Assembly: GCF_011057685.1 (NCBI RefSeq)
Contig: NZ_LNFY01000001.1
Span: 620,001 to 684,000, forward strand
Origin: Thermotoga sp. Ku-13t
GTDB lineage: Bacteria; Thermotogota; Thermotogae; Thermotogales; DSM-5069
DNA length: 64,000 nt
Reading direction: 5' to 3'
Shown: positions 1 through 7,587 of the stretch, piece by piece
How positions within the stretch are numbered: position 1 is the first letter of the stretch
How the letters are laid out: every line of letters begins with the position of its first letter
The notes under the pieces: model-generated
Seen by the model: the letters and a program-made list of their open reading frames with translations, nothing else
What the model was told of the DNA's origin: nothing
Databases searched by the model: none
Program-made: the position numbers and the translations under genes

Positions 1-412
1 TCTTTTTCAGGTTCTCCTCAAGCCCGAGCTCGCAGGATTTGAGCAGTTCCAACGCTCTGCTATCGACGTGGCCGAAGGTGAGACCTCTGAAACCCTTTTT
101 CCTTGCGAGCATGAGGTTCTCTTCGATGCTCAGATTTGGAAAGATACCAAGGTTCGGATCTTGACAGACGATGCTGCCACATTTGAAAATCTTCTCTTCT
201 CTCAACACCCGACCCATGATTCGACAGACTCCGAAAGTCGGTTTTACCTCACCCACGATGACTTTCATCAACGTGCTCTTTCCCGCCCCGTTGGCCCCCA
301 CTATCACAACGAACTGACCTTCCTCAACGAACAGATCGATGTCCCTCAACGCGACTTTCTCATCGAGTGTGCCCCTGTTGTAAATGACTGTGACTTTCTG
401 GAGCTCTATCAT
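1..412 (-). CDS. trpZ: Tryptophan-type ABC importer, ATP-binding subunit (3' part outside window)
   Basis: N-terminal 137 residues of an ABC ATPase; the gene runs off the left edge. It begins MIELQKV and contains a Walker A motif read as GANGAGKST, followed by a Q-loop region (CQDPNLG). The signature and Walker B motifs would lie outside the window. The ATG overlaps the stop of the upstream permease by 4 bp, so the two are translationally coupled. It would energise the importer formed with the next two genes (family COG1101 in the COG2984/COG4120/COG1101 type of system). The tryptophan assignment comes from the leader peptide upstream of the operon, not from this protein. Sure of the ATPase family; substrate is inferred. 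Confidence 0.85.
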   Translation of the reverse strand, partial: MIELQKVTVIYNRGTLDEKVALRDIDLFVEEGQFVVIVGANGAGKSTLMKVIVGEVKPTFGVCRIMGRVLREEKIFKCGSIVCQDPNLGIFPNLSIEENLMLARKKGFRGLTFGHVDSRALELLKSCELGLEENLKK

Positions 413-1371
413 ACGGTCACCTCGCTCTTTTTGAACCTTCTTGCGGCTATCACGCTGACAACGAACATCGCGGTGAGCAACTTCATATCACTCGGTCTGA
501 AACCGATGCGATAGCCGTACTTCATCGCGAGCGACAAAAGAATTTGATAGACCACAGCGCCCACAACTGGAAAGAACAGTCCATAAGCGAATTCTCTCGA
601 GCCAAAGATGATCTCCCCGAGTATTACCGATGCCAGGCACACCACAACCATGCCCGCGCCCATGTTCACATCGGCAAAACCACTGTACATGCTGAACAAT
701 GCACCAGACAGGCCCACCAAGAAGTTCGCAACCGTGAGGCCCATCAATGCAAAGAAATTTGGATTCACACCCAGTACCTTCACAGCAAACCTGTTGCGAC
801 CATAACCTCTGAGCATCGTACCGAGCTCGGTACGAAGGAACAACCATAGAAGGAACCCGATGGCCACCACAAACAGGACAATGAGAAACAGGTCATGCCC
901 ATCAGCTTTGTTGTTGAACGGCACGATCGCAGCCTTCACGCCTTCCTTTTCGTACTGAAAGTTTTCAAGACCTCCAAGAATGTCGTCCAGAGGAGTTTTT
1001 CCCACGATCTGTTCGTAAGAGAGCACCTTCTCGGTACTGAAGCGTGGGATCGGCAGATTCGGCGAGTTCATGATGCGTATGGCAACCGAGTAAAGACCCG
1101 TCATGACCATGATGGATGCGAGGAGCGTGTGGATTTTGAAACGTGTGCTTATCAACGCGGTGATGAATCCGGCTGCGCTGGCGGCAAGCGCAGCCAGAAA
1201 CACCGAACTGACCCACCCATGGCCGGAACGAAGAAGGGCCGCCACGACAGCCCCACCAACGATGTAGGAACCGTCTGGCGTCAGATCGGGAAGATCCACA
1301 AGGCGGAAAGATATGTAAACACCCATGGCGGCCAGAGCCAGCAACAAGCCCTGCTCGAGGATCGCTATCAT
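409..1371 (-). CDS. trpY: Tryptophan-type ABC importer, permease
   Basis: A 320-residue hydrophobic protein with about eight to nine predicted membrane segments, starting MIAILEQGLLLALAAMGVY. It resembles the branched-chain/BMP-type permease fold of COG4120, which is normally encoded between a COG2984 binding protein and a COG1101 ATPase, as here. The region around GTMLRGYGRNRFAVKVLGVN is the cytoplasmic loop expected to contact the ATPase. ATG overlaps the binding-protein stop by 4 bp, and its own stop overlaps the ATPase start by 4 bp. Together the genes form one transcript controlled by the attenuator upstream. Confidence 0.85.
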   Translation of the reverse strand: MIAILEQGLLLALAAMGVYISFRLVDLPDLTPDGSYIVGGAVVAALLRSGHGWVSSVFLAALAASAAGFITALISTRFKIHTLLASIMVMTGLYSVAIRIMNSPNLPIPRFSTEKVLSYEQIVGKTPLDDILGGLENFQYEKEGVKAAIVPFNNKADGHDLFLIVLFVVAIGFLLWLFLRTELGTMLRGYGRNRFAVKVLGVNPNFFALMGLTVANFLVGLSGALFSMYSGFADVNMGAGMVVVCLASVILGEIIFGSREFAYGLFFPVVGAVVYQILLSLAMKYGYRIGFRPSDMKLLTAMFVVSVIAARRFKKSEVTV

Positions 1372-2348
1372 CTTTTCACCTCTTGACCGTTTTGAACGAT
1401 GATGTTGGCCCTGTCGATGATTTCTTGAGGAATGCTCACGTTCAGTTCCTTCATCAGATCGAGGTTGATGAACAACAGCAGAGATTCAGGACCAATCAGG
1501 TGAGATTCCAGCTCGCTGGGTTTCTTGCCCTTCAGGATTTCTACGACGAGTTTTCCCGTCTCGACACCCACCTGGAAGTAGTCAAAACCGAAACCTATCA
1601 GTCCACCTTGACGTGCGATGTTGATGTCGGCTGCCACGATGGGTTTTTTCAACCTGAGTGCCGCAGCTCCGATCGCCTGCATCGAGGCTGCGGCGGTGTT
1701 GTCCGTACCGATGTAGATCACGTCCACATCTGGTCCGACGCTGTTCACCGCGGCGACCATCTCGCTCGCGTTGGTACCCGTCATGTCCACTATCGTCAAT
1801 CCGAGCGATGGCGCGGCAGCTTTGGCCATGTTTGTCAGCGTAACGGAGTTGGACTCACCAGGATTGTAGAGAACCCCCACCCTCTTTGCGTTGGGAAACA
1901 CCGTCTTGATCAACTTCAAATGTGTCGAAACCGGTACCATATCAGAAACGCCCACAACGTTGGAATCGTTCCTTCCCATCTGTTTGATGAGTCCAGCGCC
2001 AACTGGGTCGGTGACCGCGGAGAACACCACGGGTCTGTCCGTGATCACCTGAACACAGGCCTGGGCGCTCGGAGTTGTTATCGCGACGACGATGTCCACT
2101 TTCTCACTTGCGAACTTCCTCGCGATCGCTGCGGCGTTCTGTACGCTACCTTGAGCGTTCTGTCTGTCGATGAGAACATCGGTGCCGATCTTGAAACCCG
2201 CATCTTCGATCGCCTTGACGATGCCGTCAAAGACCGCGTTGAGTGCCGGATGGTCCACAATCTGGGTGATGCCGATTCTCACAGCTCCAAAACTCAAAAC
2301 CGATACAATCAGTAAAATTACCACGGCGGTTAAAGTTTTCCTCAACAT
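1368..2348 (-). CDS. trpX: Tryptophan-type ABC importer, periplasmic binding protein
   Basis: A 326-residue COG2984-family solute-binding protein with an N-terminal signal peptide (MLRKTLTAVVILLIVSVLSFG). I see no lipobox cysteine, so it is probably periplasmic or anchored by an uncleaved signal. ATG 2348 is chosen over GTG 2354 because a GGAGGT site ends just before 2354, leaving about six bases to the ATG. The body shows the two-lobed pattern of the family (VVAITTPSAQ, NPGESNSV, IYIGTDNTAA, FGFDYFQVG). The family carries aromatic amino acids in several Gram-positive bacteria (trpXYZ). Here the tandem-Trp leader at 2433-2540 points to tryptophan. First structural gene after the attenuator. 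Confidence 0.85.
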   Translation of the reverse strand: MLRKTLTAVVILLIVSVLSFGAVRIGITQIVDHPALNAVFDGIVKAIEDAGFKIGTDVLIDRQNAQGSVQNAAAIARKFASEKVDIVVAITTPSAQACVQVITDRPVVFSAVTDPVGAGLIKQMGRNDSNVVGVSDMVPVSTHLKLIKTVFPNAKRVGVLYNPGESNSVTLTNMAKAAAPSLGLTIVDMTGTNASEMVAAVNSVGPDVDVIYIGTDNTAAASMQAIGAAALRLKKPIVAADINIARQGGLIGFGFDYFQVGVETGKLVVEILKGKKPSELESHLIGPESLLLFINLDLMKELNVSIPQEIIDRANIIVQNGQEVKR

Positions 2349-2377
2349 ACCCACACCTCCACATGTTTGAATGGTTT

Positions 2378-2490
2378 AAAAAAGAGGGCATCCTTTTTCT
2401 GGATGCCCTCTTCCTTTTTACTCTGGATTCCCCTATGTGCCAAGTGGCTTAGGGGGAATCCCGGAAGAGGGCCTTCCCCTAAACCACCAG
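2378..2490 (-). promoter_or_regulatory. Tryptophan attenuator (alternative RNA hairpins and terminator)
   Basis: Three mutually exclusive pairings can be read directly, all on the minus strand. (1) Protector hairpin: 2486-2476 (TGGTTTAGGGG) pairs with 2455-2445 (CCCCTAAGCCA), 11 pairs with one G-U; its 5' arm includes the second Trp codon. (2) Antiterminator: 2472-2463 (GCCCTCTTCC) pairs perfectly with 2414-2405 (GGAAGAGGGC), and inside it 2461-2450 pairs with 2435-2425 (TAGGGGAATCC) with one bulge. (3) Terminator: 2410-2401 (GAGGGCATCC) pairs perfectly with 2393-2384, followed by six T at 2383-2378. A ribosome stalled on the Trp codons would block (1) and favour (2); one reaching the stop codon would disrupt (2) and favour (3). 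This is classical ribosome-mediated attenuation, here ahead of a transporter. Confidence 0.88.
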
Positions 2491-2540
2491 TAAGCGTATG
2501 CAAATTCACCAAACCTGGTCCTGACGGCTATCGCTTTCAT
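2433..2540 (-). CDS. trpL: Trp leader peptide (35 aa) with tandem Trp codons
   Basis: A 35-codon ORF from ATG 2540 to TAG 2433, preceded by a G-rich ribosome site (GGGGG, about six bases upstream). It starts MKAIAVR, and residues 14-20 read AYAYWWF, so codons 18 and 19 are adjacent TGG. There are no other Trp codons. The stop codon lies at the 5' edge of the inner antiterminator arm, so the position of a terminating ribosome affects the RNA fold. The peptide itself is unlikely to have a function beyond reporting Trp-tRNA charging. The enterobacterial trp leader is comparable in role, but not long enough to claim homology. Confidence 0.85.
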   Translation of the reverse strand: MKAIAVRTRFGEFAYAYWWFRGRPSSGIPPKPLGT

Positions 2541-2570
2541 AGAAACCCCCGTTCGCATTTGTTTGGATTG

Positions 2571-2599
2571 AGTATATCATCTCGTCTTTCATCTGTCAA
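2571..2599 (-). promoter_or_regulatory. Promoter of the Trp transporter operon
   Basis: Perfect -35 TTGACA (2599-2594), 17-bp spacer, -10 TATACT (2576-2571). It lies just downstream of the tRNA-Leu gene. The start site would be near 2564, about 24 bases before the leader-peptide ATG. Confidence 0.85.
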
Positions 2600-2614
2600 G
2601 ACAGTTAACAAAAA

Positions 2615-2702
2615 TGGTGCCGGGGATCGGATTCGAACCGACACGGGGCCTCGCCCCAGCGGATTTTAAGTCCGCAGCGTCTGCCTGTTCCGCCACCCCG
2701 GC
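2615..2702 (-). tRNA. tRNA-Leu (anticodon UAA)
   Basis: An 88-nt tRNA with encoded CCA. Acceptor stem GCCGGGG pairs with CCCCGGC; anticodon stem GCGGA/TCCGC encloses loop CTTAAAA (anticodon TAA); the long variable arm is typical of class II tRNA; T-arm contains GGTTCGAATCC. It lies between ggt and the Trp operon, with its own promoter and no clear terminator before the next promoter. Confidence 0.97.
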
Positions 2703-2713
2703 ACCACATTTAG

Positions 2714-2743
2714 AGTCTACAACCAGTTCAATTCTTCCGTCAA
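2714..2743 (-). promoter_or_regulatory. Promoter of tRNA-Leu(UAA)
   Basis: -35 TTGACG (2743-2738), 18-bp spacer, -10 TAGACT (2719-2714). The -10 ends 11 bases before the mature tRNA 5' end. The -35 sits immediately after the ggt stop codon. Confidence 0.65.
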
Positions 2744-2763
2744 GTCTTCCGACAAAAACACAT

Positions 2764-4482
2764 TCATGGTACTCCTATAACTGTGCCTTCCCTTCGTGGG
2801 TCCGCCCCACCGTAAAGTTTACCGGTCTCGAGGTCTATCACTATGCTCTGTACACTGCCCATCACGATCGGGTTCTCTGCCATCTTGTGCCCGCGAAGCT
2901 CCAGTTCGCGTTTCACGTGTTCTGCTATGCCAGCTTCCCACTGCACCGTCGGATAGCTCGAGCTGAAGATCCTCGGTGCGTTGATAGCTTCCTGAACGCT
3001 CATACCGTGATCGATCATGTTCATGATCACCTGCATGACCGTCGTTATGATCCTCGCTCCACCGGGTGAACCAACGCTGAAGATCGGTTTTCCGTCTTTG
3101 AACACGATAGTAGGTGTCATGCTGCTTCTCGGACGCTTCCCGGGCTGAACTTCGTTCGCACCACCTGGTACAAAGTCGAAGTCGGTCATTTCGTTGTTGA
3201 GTATGAAACCGAAGCCCGGTACCATGAGACCGGATCCAAAAACATCTTCAATCGTCGTCGTGCAGGCGACCAGATTACCCCACTTATCGCGGACCGTGTA
3301 GTGTGTGGTTTGAGAGGTCTCGCTCTCGCAATTCAACGCGGCGAATCTGTCGAAATCTGCCTCGACGTCCGTCTCTCCGTATTCCCAGGGGTTACCCGGT
3401 TTTATGTTCGGATTTGCCTTTTGGAAATCTATGAGCGATCGTCTCTGTTCGATGTAGCGATCGTCCAGATACCCTTTGAACGGTATCTGGACAAAATCTG
3501 CGTCGGCCAGATATTTACCCCTGTCGGCGTAGGCAATACGCATGGCTTCGATCATCAAATGCAGAGTCTGCGTAGTGTTGTGCCCAAGCGCGTGAATGTC
3601 GTAAACTTCAAGTATTTTCAGCATCTGCAAGAGCGTGAGCCCTCCTGAGCTTGGAGGAGGCATGGACACGATCTCGTAGCCACGATACGTTCCGCGTATC
3701 GGTTCTCTGAACTTGACCTCGTAATTTGCGAGGTCTTCAAGGGTCATCGTGCCTCCACGACTCTGGACAGCTTCGACGATGGCTTTGGCTATGTCGCCCT
3801 TGTAGAAGATATCAGGCCCATGGTCTCTGATGAGCTTGAACGTCTTGGCCAGATCCGGTTGTACGAGTAGCGCACCTTCAGGCAACGGTTCACCGTTCGG
3901 TGAGAACACCTGCTTGGCCGCCTCGTTGAACTTGTACATGCTGTCCTTGATTGACTGAGCCAGGACTCTGTTCACCATCACGCCCTTTTCGGCGAGCTCG
4001 ATCGCTGGTTCGATCACCTGGGCGAGGCTCATGGTACCGAATTTTTCGAGTGCTGTAACCATGCCTTTCAGTGTACCTGGAACACCGATCGCATGACCAG
4101 TGAGTATAGCTGCTCTGAAAGGCAAAGGTTTACCTTCCGCGTTGAGGAACATCGTCGGTTTGGCTCCGGCAGGCGCTTTCTCGCGATAATCGATCACGAC
4201 AACTTTGTTTTCATTAGACAGGTAGATCATCATGAAACCTCCGCCACCGATGCCCGACATCATAGGCTCGACGACGTTCAGCGCGAACTGAATCGCAACG
4301 GCGGCGTCCACCGCGTTTCCACCTTGCTGGAGTATCCTGGCGCCAACCAAAGATGCCAGAGGATGTGAGGTGGCCACCATCCCCGTGTAAACAGAAGGTA
4401 CGTCTTTGGGAACGCCAGGTGTGAAAGACAACAAAGTTACGACGATCGCCAGGACGAAGATCGTTGCGAGCAACCTTTTCAC
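2764..4482 (-). CDS. ggt: Gamma-glutamyltransferase
   Basis: A 572-residue exported enzyme that cleaves or transfers the gamma-glutamyl group of glutathione-like peptides. GTG 4482 (VKRLLATIF) is chosen because it opens a signal peptide and has a GGGGG site just upstream; a further in-frame extension to 4530 has neither. The family maturation motif is present: TTHYTV, whose first Thr is the expected autocleavage nucleophile, separating large and small subunits. Downstream motifs GSPGGARIITTV and the N-terminal GGNAVDAAVA and GIGGGGFMM match the family. Length is normal. It is expressed alone from the promoter at 4503-4530, in an organism group not known for glutathione, so cysteine or gamma-glutamyl peptide scavenging is plausible but unproven. 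Confidence 0.93.
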   Translation of the reverse strand: MKRLLATIFVLAIVVTLLSFTPGVPKDVPSVYTGMVATSHPLASLVGARILQQGGNAVDAAVAIQFALNVVEPMMSGIGGGGFMMIYLSNENKVVVIDYREKAPAGAKPTMFLNAEGKPLPFRAAILTGHAIGVPGTLKGMVTALEKFGTMSLAQVIEPAIELAEKGVMVNRVLAQSIKDSMYKFNEAAKQVFSPNGEPLPEGALLVQPDLAKTFKLIRDHGPDIFYKGDIAKAIVEAVQSRGGTMTLEDLANYEVKFREPIRGTYRGYEIVSMPPPSSGGLTLLQMLKILEVYDIHALGHNTTQTLHLMIEAMRIAYADRGKYLADADFVQIPFKGYLDDRYIEQRRSLIDFQKANPNIKPGNPWEYGETDVEADFDRFAALNCESETSQTTHYTVRDKWGNLVACTTTIEDVFGSGLMVPGFGFILNNEMTDFDFVPGGANEVQPGKRPRSSMTPTIVFKDGKPIFSVGSPGGARIITTVMQVIMNMIDHGMSVQEAINAPRIFSSSYPTVQWEAGIAEHVKRELELRGHKMAENPIVMGSVQSIVIDLETGKLYGGADPRREGTVIGVP

Positions 4483-4757
4483 AGGAAATCCCCCTTGCTT
4501 CGATTGTAGCACTTCGACGAACAGCTCCAAGTTCGGATGTGGAAACGAAATTCAACCAGCATGAGGGTATGAAAATGCTGAAAAAACCGGGATCAGGTGA
4601 ATCAACACACAATCTGCTCTTCAAATCCAACTTGAAGAGCTTGCGGAAAGCGGAGCGCTGAATCACTGAAGAAACTTTCGGGGGGAACTAGTCGCCGTAC
4701 ACGATTGTTCCAGCGATCATGGAACAAAGGCTTGAGTGAACAGTGTGTACGACTGCC
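4483..4757. other. Intergenic region between ggt and fliE with two hairpin-forming repeats
   Basis: No convincing gene. It holds the ggt promoter, a perfect inverted repeat GCTCTTCAA (4616-4624) / TTGAAGAGC (4632-4640) with a 7-nt spacer, and a nested repeat further right: TTGTTCC and GGAACAA separated by 9 nt at about 4705-4728, flanked by CGTACAC and GTGTACG. The nested structure could form at the 3' end of the flgB-flgC-fliE transcript, but no T-run follows in that direction, so it is not a standard terminator. Confidence 0.6.
4503..4530 (-). promoter_or_regulatory. Probable ggt promoter
   Basis: Extended -10 TGC-TACAAT (TACAAT at 4508-4503), 16-bp spacer, weak -35 TTGGAG (4530-4525). The start site would be near 4496, leaving a leader of about 14 bases. 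Confidence 0.5.
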
Positions 4758-5051
4758 TCACAACTGCATGCGCATGATCTCTCTGTAGGCTTCAACAATC
4801 CTGTTCCTCACCTCGGTGGTGAGTCTGAGAGCGATCGTGGCTTTCTCCGCTTCGATGATGACTTCGTGGATGTTGCTGATCTTTCCCAGGGCAAAATCTG
4901 AAGCCATCTTTTCGGCGTTCTTCTGCACCTGGTTCACCTTATCGAAGGCTTCTTTCAGTATCTCGGCGAAGTCTGGGGCACTTCTTGAGCCTTTCTGATC
5001 CTGAGGTTTTTGAATGCCAGAAGGTTCAATCCTGCTGATTCCATCTATCAC
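4758..5051 (-). CDS. fliE: Flagellar hook-basal body protein FliE
   Basis: 97 residues, GTG start. FliE joins the MS ring to the proximal rod and is exported early in flagellar assembly. The C-terminal half carries the family pattern ([45 protein letters not shown]), quoted in parts: residues from about 50 to the end match the conserved MS-ring/rod contact helices. Starts seven bases after the flgC stop and is last in flgB-flgC-fliE. Length is usual for the family. Confidence 0.95.
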   Translation of the reverse strand: MIDGISRIEPSGIQKPQDQKGSRSAPDFAEILKEAFDKVNQVQKNAEKMASDFALGKISNIHEVIIEAEKATIALRLTTEVRNRIVEAYREIMRMQL

Positions 5052-5057
5052 TCAAGA

Positions 5058-5465
5058 TCAACCCCTTCCGATCTGCAGAGCGCTGTTTATCATTGATTTC
5101 GTGACGTTGAAAGCCGAAACGTTGGCTTCGTAAGATCTCTGAGCGTTGATCAGATCTACCATTTCTCTGAGCACGTTCACGTTGGGATATCGCACATAAC
5201 CGTTCTCGTCGGCGTCTGGATGCGATGGATCGTAAACGAGTCTGAACGGTGAAGGATCCTCTTCTATGCGCACCACCCTCACAGCCGAGGTGCCAGCATT
5301 GTCTATGAGATATTCGGCGAAGATCGGAATCCTTCTTCTGTAAGGTTCACCGCGCTCGGTTCTGGTGGTCTCCGAATTCGCTATGTTGCTCGCTATGACG
5401 TCGAGCCTGAGGCGCTGAGCCGTCATTCCAGAAGCGCTGACCCTGAAAATCGTGAACTCGTTCAT
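5058..5465 (-). CDS. flgC: Flagellar basal-body rod protein FlgC
   Basis: 135 residues. Proximal rod protein. The N-terminal rod-family motif is clear (FRVSASGMTAQRLRLDVIASN followed by IANSETTRTERGEPYRR), as is the C-terminal helix with YEANVSAFNVTKSMINSALQ. ATG 5465 is used because a GAGGGGTG site lies 4-11 bases upstream within the end of flgB; the longer in-frame start at 5474 would sit inside that site. Two bases separate it from the flgB stop. Confidence 0.96.
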   Translation of the reverse strand: MNEFTIFRVSASGMTAQRLRLDVIASNIANSETTRTERGEPYRRRIPIFAEYLIDNAGTSAVRVVRIEEDPSPFRLVYDPSHPDADENGYVRYPNVNVLREMVDLINAQRSYEANVSAFNVTKSMINSALQIGRG

Positions 5466-5466
5466 A

Positions 5467-5844
5467 TTATACACCCCTCAAAACCGTGTTGTAGTATTCG
5501 ATGTTCTTGGACATGAGCCTCGAAAGCACCTCGTATCTCAGACCGTTCGCGACCATCTGGGACACTTCGTAATCGATGTCCACACCGTTGAAATCGTTCC
5601 TGTAGAAAGATTGTTTGTCGACTTCGATGCGTGCCCGCGGAATGGATTGAACTGAGGCTATGTGCCTTTCGTTTGTCGTGGCGAGACGAACTTTCGAAGC
5701 TTCTTTCAGAAATTCTTCGAACAGAACGTACTTGCGTTGATAGTTAGGCGTCTCGGCGTTCGCTATGTTCTGAGCATGAACGCTCTGTCTTAGCATCGCA
5801 ACGTCCATGGCAACCTTTATGATCTGAAAGTTGGCGTTGAACAT
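5467..5844 (-). CDS. flgB: Flagellar basal-body rod protein FlgB
   Basis: 125 residues. Proximal rod protein with the conserved N-terminal AMLRQSVHAQNIANAETPNYQ and a C-terminal helix ending in YNTVLRGV. ATG 5844 is preceded by GGGAGG at suitable spacing; an upstream in-frame GTG at 5886 lacks a site. First gene of the flagellar rod operon and divergent from the Sua5 gene; only about 80 bases separate the two starts, so their promoters must be close or overlapping. Confidence 0.95.
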   Translation of the reverse strand: MFNANFQIIKVAMDVAMLRQSVHAQNIANAETPNYQRKYVLFEEFLKEASKVRLATTNERHIASVQSIPRARIEVDKQSFYRNDFNGVDIDYEVSQMVANGLRYEVLSRLMSKNIEYYNTVLRGV

Positions 5845-5924
5845 GATCTGCCTCCCGGTGAACTTTTCTACATATGCGTGTGTCACTCCTAAGGTAGAAT
5901 GGTTGTGAAAAAGGGGTGTTCATC

Positions 5925-6938
5925 TTGAGCATGATCCTGAAGGTAGATCCGATAAACCCTTCTGCCGAAATACTCAAGAAGGCGGCTGAGGTGATCAAGA
6001 AAGGTGGGACCGTCGCCTTCCCGACGGAAACCGTGTACGGTCTTGGAGCAAATTGCTTCGACAGGGTGGCGGTCCTTCGCATATTCGAGGTCAAAAGAAG
6101 ACCCGCGGACAATCCACTCATCGTGCACATATCGAATCTGAAACAACTCGATCTTTTGATCGAAGACGACATCAGCAAGGCAAAAACCTTGATCGAAACG
6201 TTCTGGCCAGGCCCCGTGACAATCATCTTCAAAAAGAAGGCCCAGGTTCCCAAGGAAGTCACTGGCGGATTGGAAACGGTCGCAGTGAGAATGCCGAGTC
6301 ATCCTGTGGCAAAAATGCTCATAGAACTCAGCGGTACGCCCATCGCTGCACCGAGTGCGAATCTTTCTGGAAGACCGAGTCCGACGAGTGCACAGCACGT
6401 CATAGAGGACCTCTACGGATCAGTGGATGTGATCATCGATGCTGGTGAAACTCCCCTGGGTTTGGAATCGACCGTGATAGACCTTTCCCGGGAAAGGCCT
6501 ACACTTTTGAGGCCGGGCCCTGCCACGGTGGAAGAGATACAAAAAGTTGTTCCGGAACTGCATATACCCGATTTTCTGCTCGGAAAAGCCCAGGTCGAAA
6601 GACCGCTCGCACCAGGCATGATGTACAGACACTACGCGCCGAACAAGCCTTTGATCTTGGTCTTAGATGAGAAGAAACTTGACAGCGTTCTGATGATGCA
6701 TCCAGATGCGCCCATCGTTTGTCCCGAAGAAATGGTGGGAAACTTCTACGGAAGAAGGATCATCGTCATGGGAAAACTTTCAGAACCTTACACGATCGCT
6801 CAGAATCTCTTCAGGGTGCTCAGAGCCGTGGACAACTACGCTGCGGATGTTGCCATCGTGGTCGGTCTGCCGGAGAAAGGCATACTGTTCTCGGTGATGA
6901 ACAGACTCAGGAAAGCCGCGAGCCAGGTGGTTGAATGA
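5925..6938 (+). CDS. tsaC: L-threonylcarbamoyladenylate synthase (Sua5 type)
   Basis: About 337 residues. Forms threonylcarbamoyl-AMP from threonine, bicarbonate and ATP for the t6A modification at tRNA position 37. The N-terminal YrdC domain shows AFPTETVYGLGANCFD and APSANLSGRPSPTSA; after about residue 210 there is the extra C-terminal Sua5 domain (RPLAPGMMYRHYAPNKPL), so this is the long two-domain form. TTG 5925 lies six bases after an AAGGGGTG site; ATG 5931 is the alternative. The window also encodes MtaB, which acts on the product tRNA base. Monocistronic or leading into the methionine operon. Confidence 0.92.
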   Translation: MSMILKVDPINPSAEILKKAAEVIKKGGTVAFPTETVYGLGANCFDRVAVLRIFEVKRRPADNPLIVHISNLKQLDLLIEDDISKAKTLIETFWPGPVTIIFKKKAQVPKEVTGGLETVAVRMPSHPVAKMLIELSGTPIAAPSANLSGRPSPTSAQHVIEDLYGSVDVIIDAGETPLGLESTVIDLSRERPTLLRPGPATVEEIQKVVPELHIPDFLLGKAQVERPLAPGMMYRHYAPNKPLILVLDEKKLDSVLMMHPDAPIVCPEEMVGNFYGRRIIVMGKLSEPYTIAQNLFRVLRAVDNYAADVAIVVGLPEKGILFSVMNRLRKAASQVVE

Positions 6939-7017
6939 ACCTTCAAATTTTGTTTGTGCACGTTTCACAATGTTTCAGCGTGAATGTTGTATCATCGTGG
7001 ACAAAGGGGGACGAGAA

Positions 7018-7587
7018 TTGGTCGAACTTTACGTTCCAAAACTCGAAGAGTACATGCCCGACAAAGCGGTGTTCCTCGCGCGATTGAGAACGCGGTACAG
7101 AAACGTCGTTGCCGAGACAGACATGCTCGTGCGCTTCAACGAGCTCTTTCTCGAGGGACTGAAGGTTTCAAAACCCATCGTTCATCATGCTGTTTTTCCT
7201 GTAGAAGAACTTCCTTCCTCCCTAGTTCCCCGTTCCTTCAATGGTGTGAAACGTGTCAGCCTTTTTCTTTCGACACTGGGAAAAGAAATCGATGAACTGG
7301 TTAATTCACTGCTCGAAGAAAATCGAACCTACGATGCGGCCGTTATAGACGCGTGGGCTTCCGAGGCACTGGAGGCGTTGAACGATGCGTTCGACAGGAA
7401 ATTGAGAGAAAGGTTCGGCAAAGGAACGATGCGTTTTTCACCAGGTTACGGCGATGTGGATATAAGGTGGAACAGATACATAGTGGAGCTTCTGCGGGTG
7501 GGAAACGTTGAGGTTCTGGACAGCGGTGTCATGGTTCCGCGGAAGACCACAACATGCATGATAGGGTGGTACGATGAAGAGGAATGA
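7018..7587 (+). CDS. Stand-alone methionine synthase activation domain
   Basis: 189 residues matching the AdoMet-binding reactivation domain that normally forms the C-terminus of MetH. It would help reductive methylation of oxidised cob(II)alamin. Family features seen: long helical N-terminal half, then RFSPGYGDVDIRWNRYIVELL, where the RxSPGYG motif contacts AdoMet. TTG 7018 is chosen for the GGGGGA site just upstream; in-frame ATG 6970 has no site. It overlaps the metH ORF by 14 bp. A separate activation protein next to a short MetH is known from Thermotoga (a TM0269 structure exists), so this is a split enzyme, not a truncation. Confidence 0.9.
   Translation: MVELYVPKLEEYMPDKAVFLARLRTRYRNVVAETDMLVRFNELFLEGLKVSKPIVHHAVFPVEELPSSLVPRSFNGVKRVSLFLSTLGKEIDELVNSLLEENRTYDAAVIDAWASEALEALNDAFDRKLRERFGKGTMRFSPGYGDVDIRWNRYIVELLRVGNVEVLDSGVMVPRKTTTCMIGWYDEEE

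Noticed and set aside
2384-2412. Simple bidirectional terminator between the Trp transporter and tRNA-Leu
   Set aside because: The hairpin lies between the promoter and the first structural gene and its 5' arm has a perfect competing partner upstream, which fits an attenuator; no plus-strand gene ends here.
2378-2570. T-box riboswitch for tRNA-Trp
   Set aside because: No T-box sequence or specifier-loop layout is seen; the leader peptide with tandem Trp codons explains the region better.
2615-2702. tRNA-Leu as an integration site
   Set aside because: No repeated tRNA 3' fragment or integrase gene nearby.
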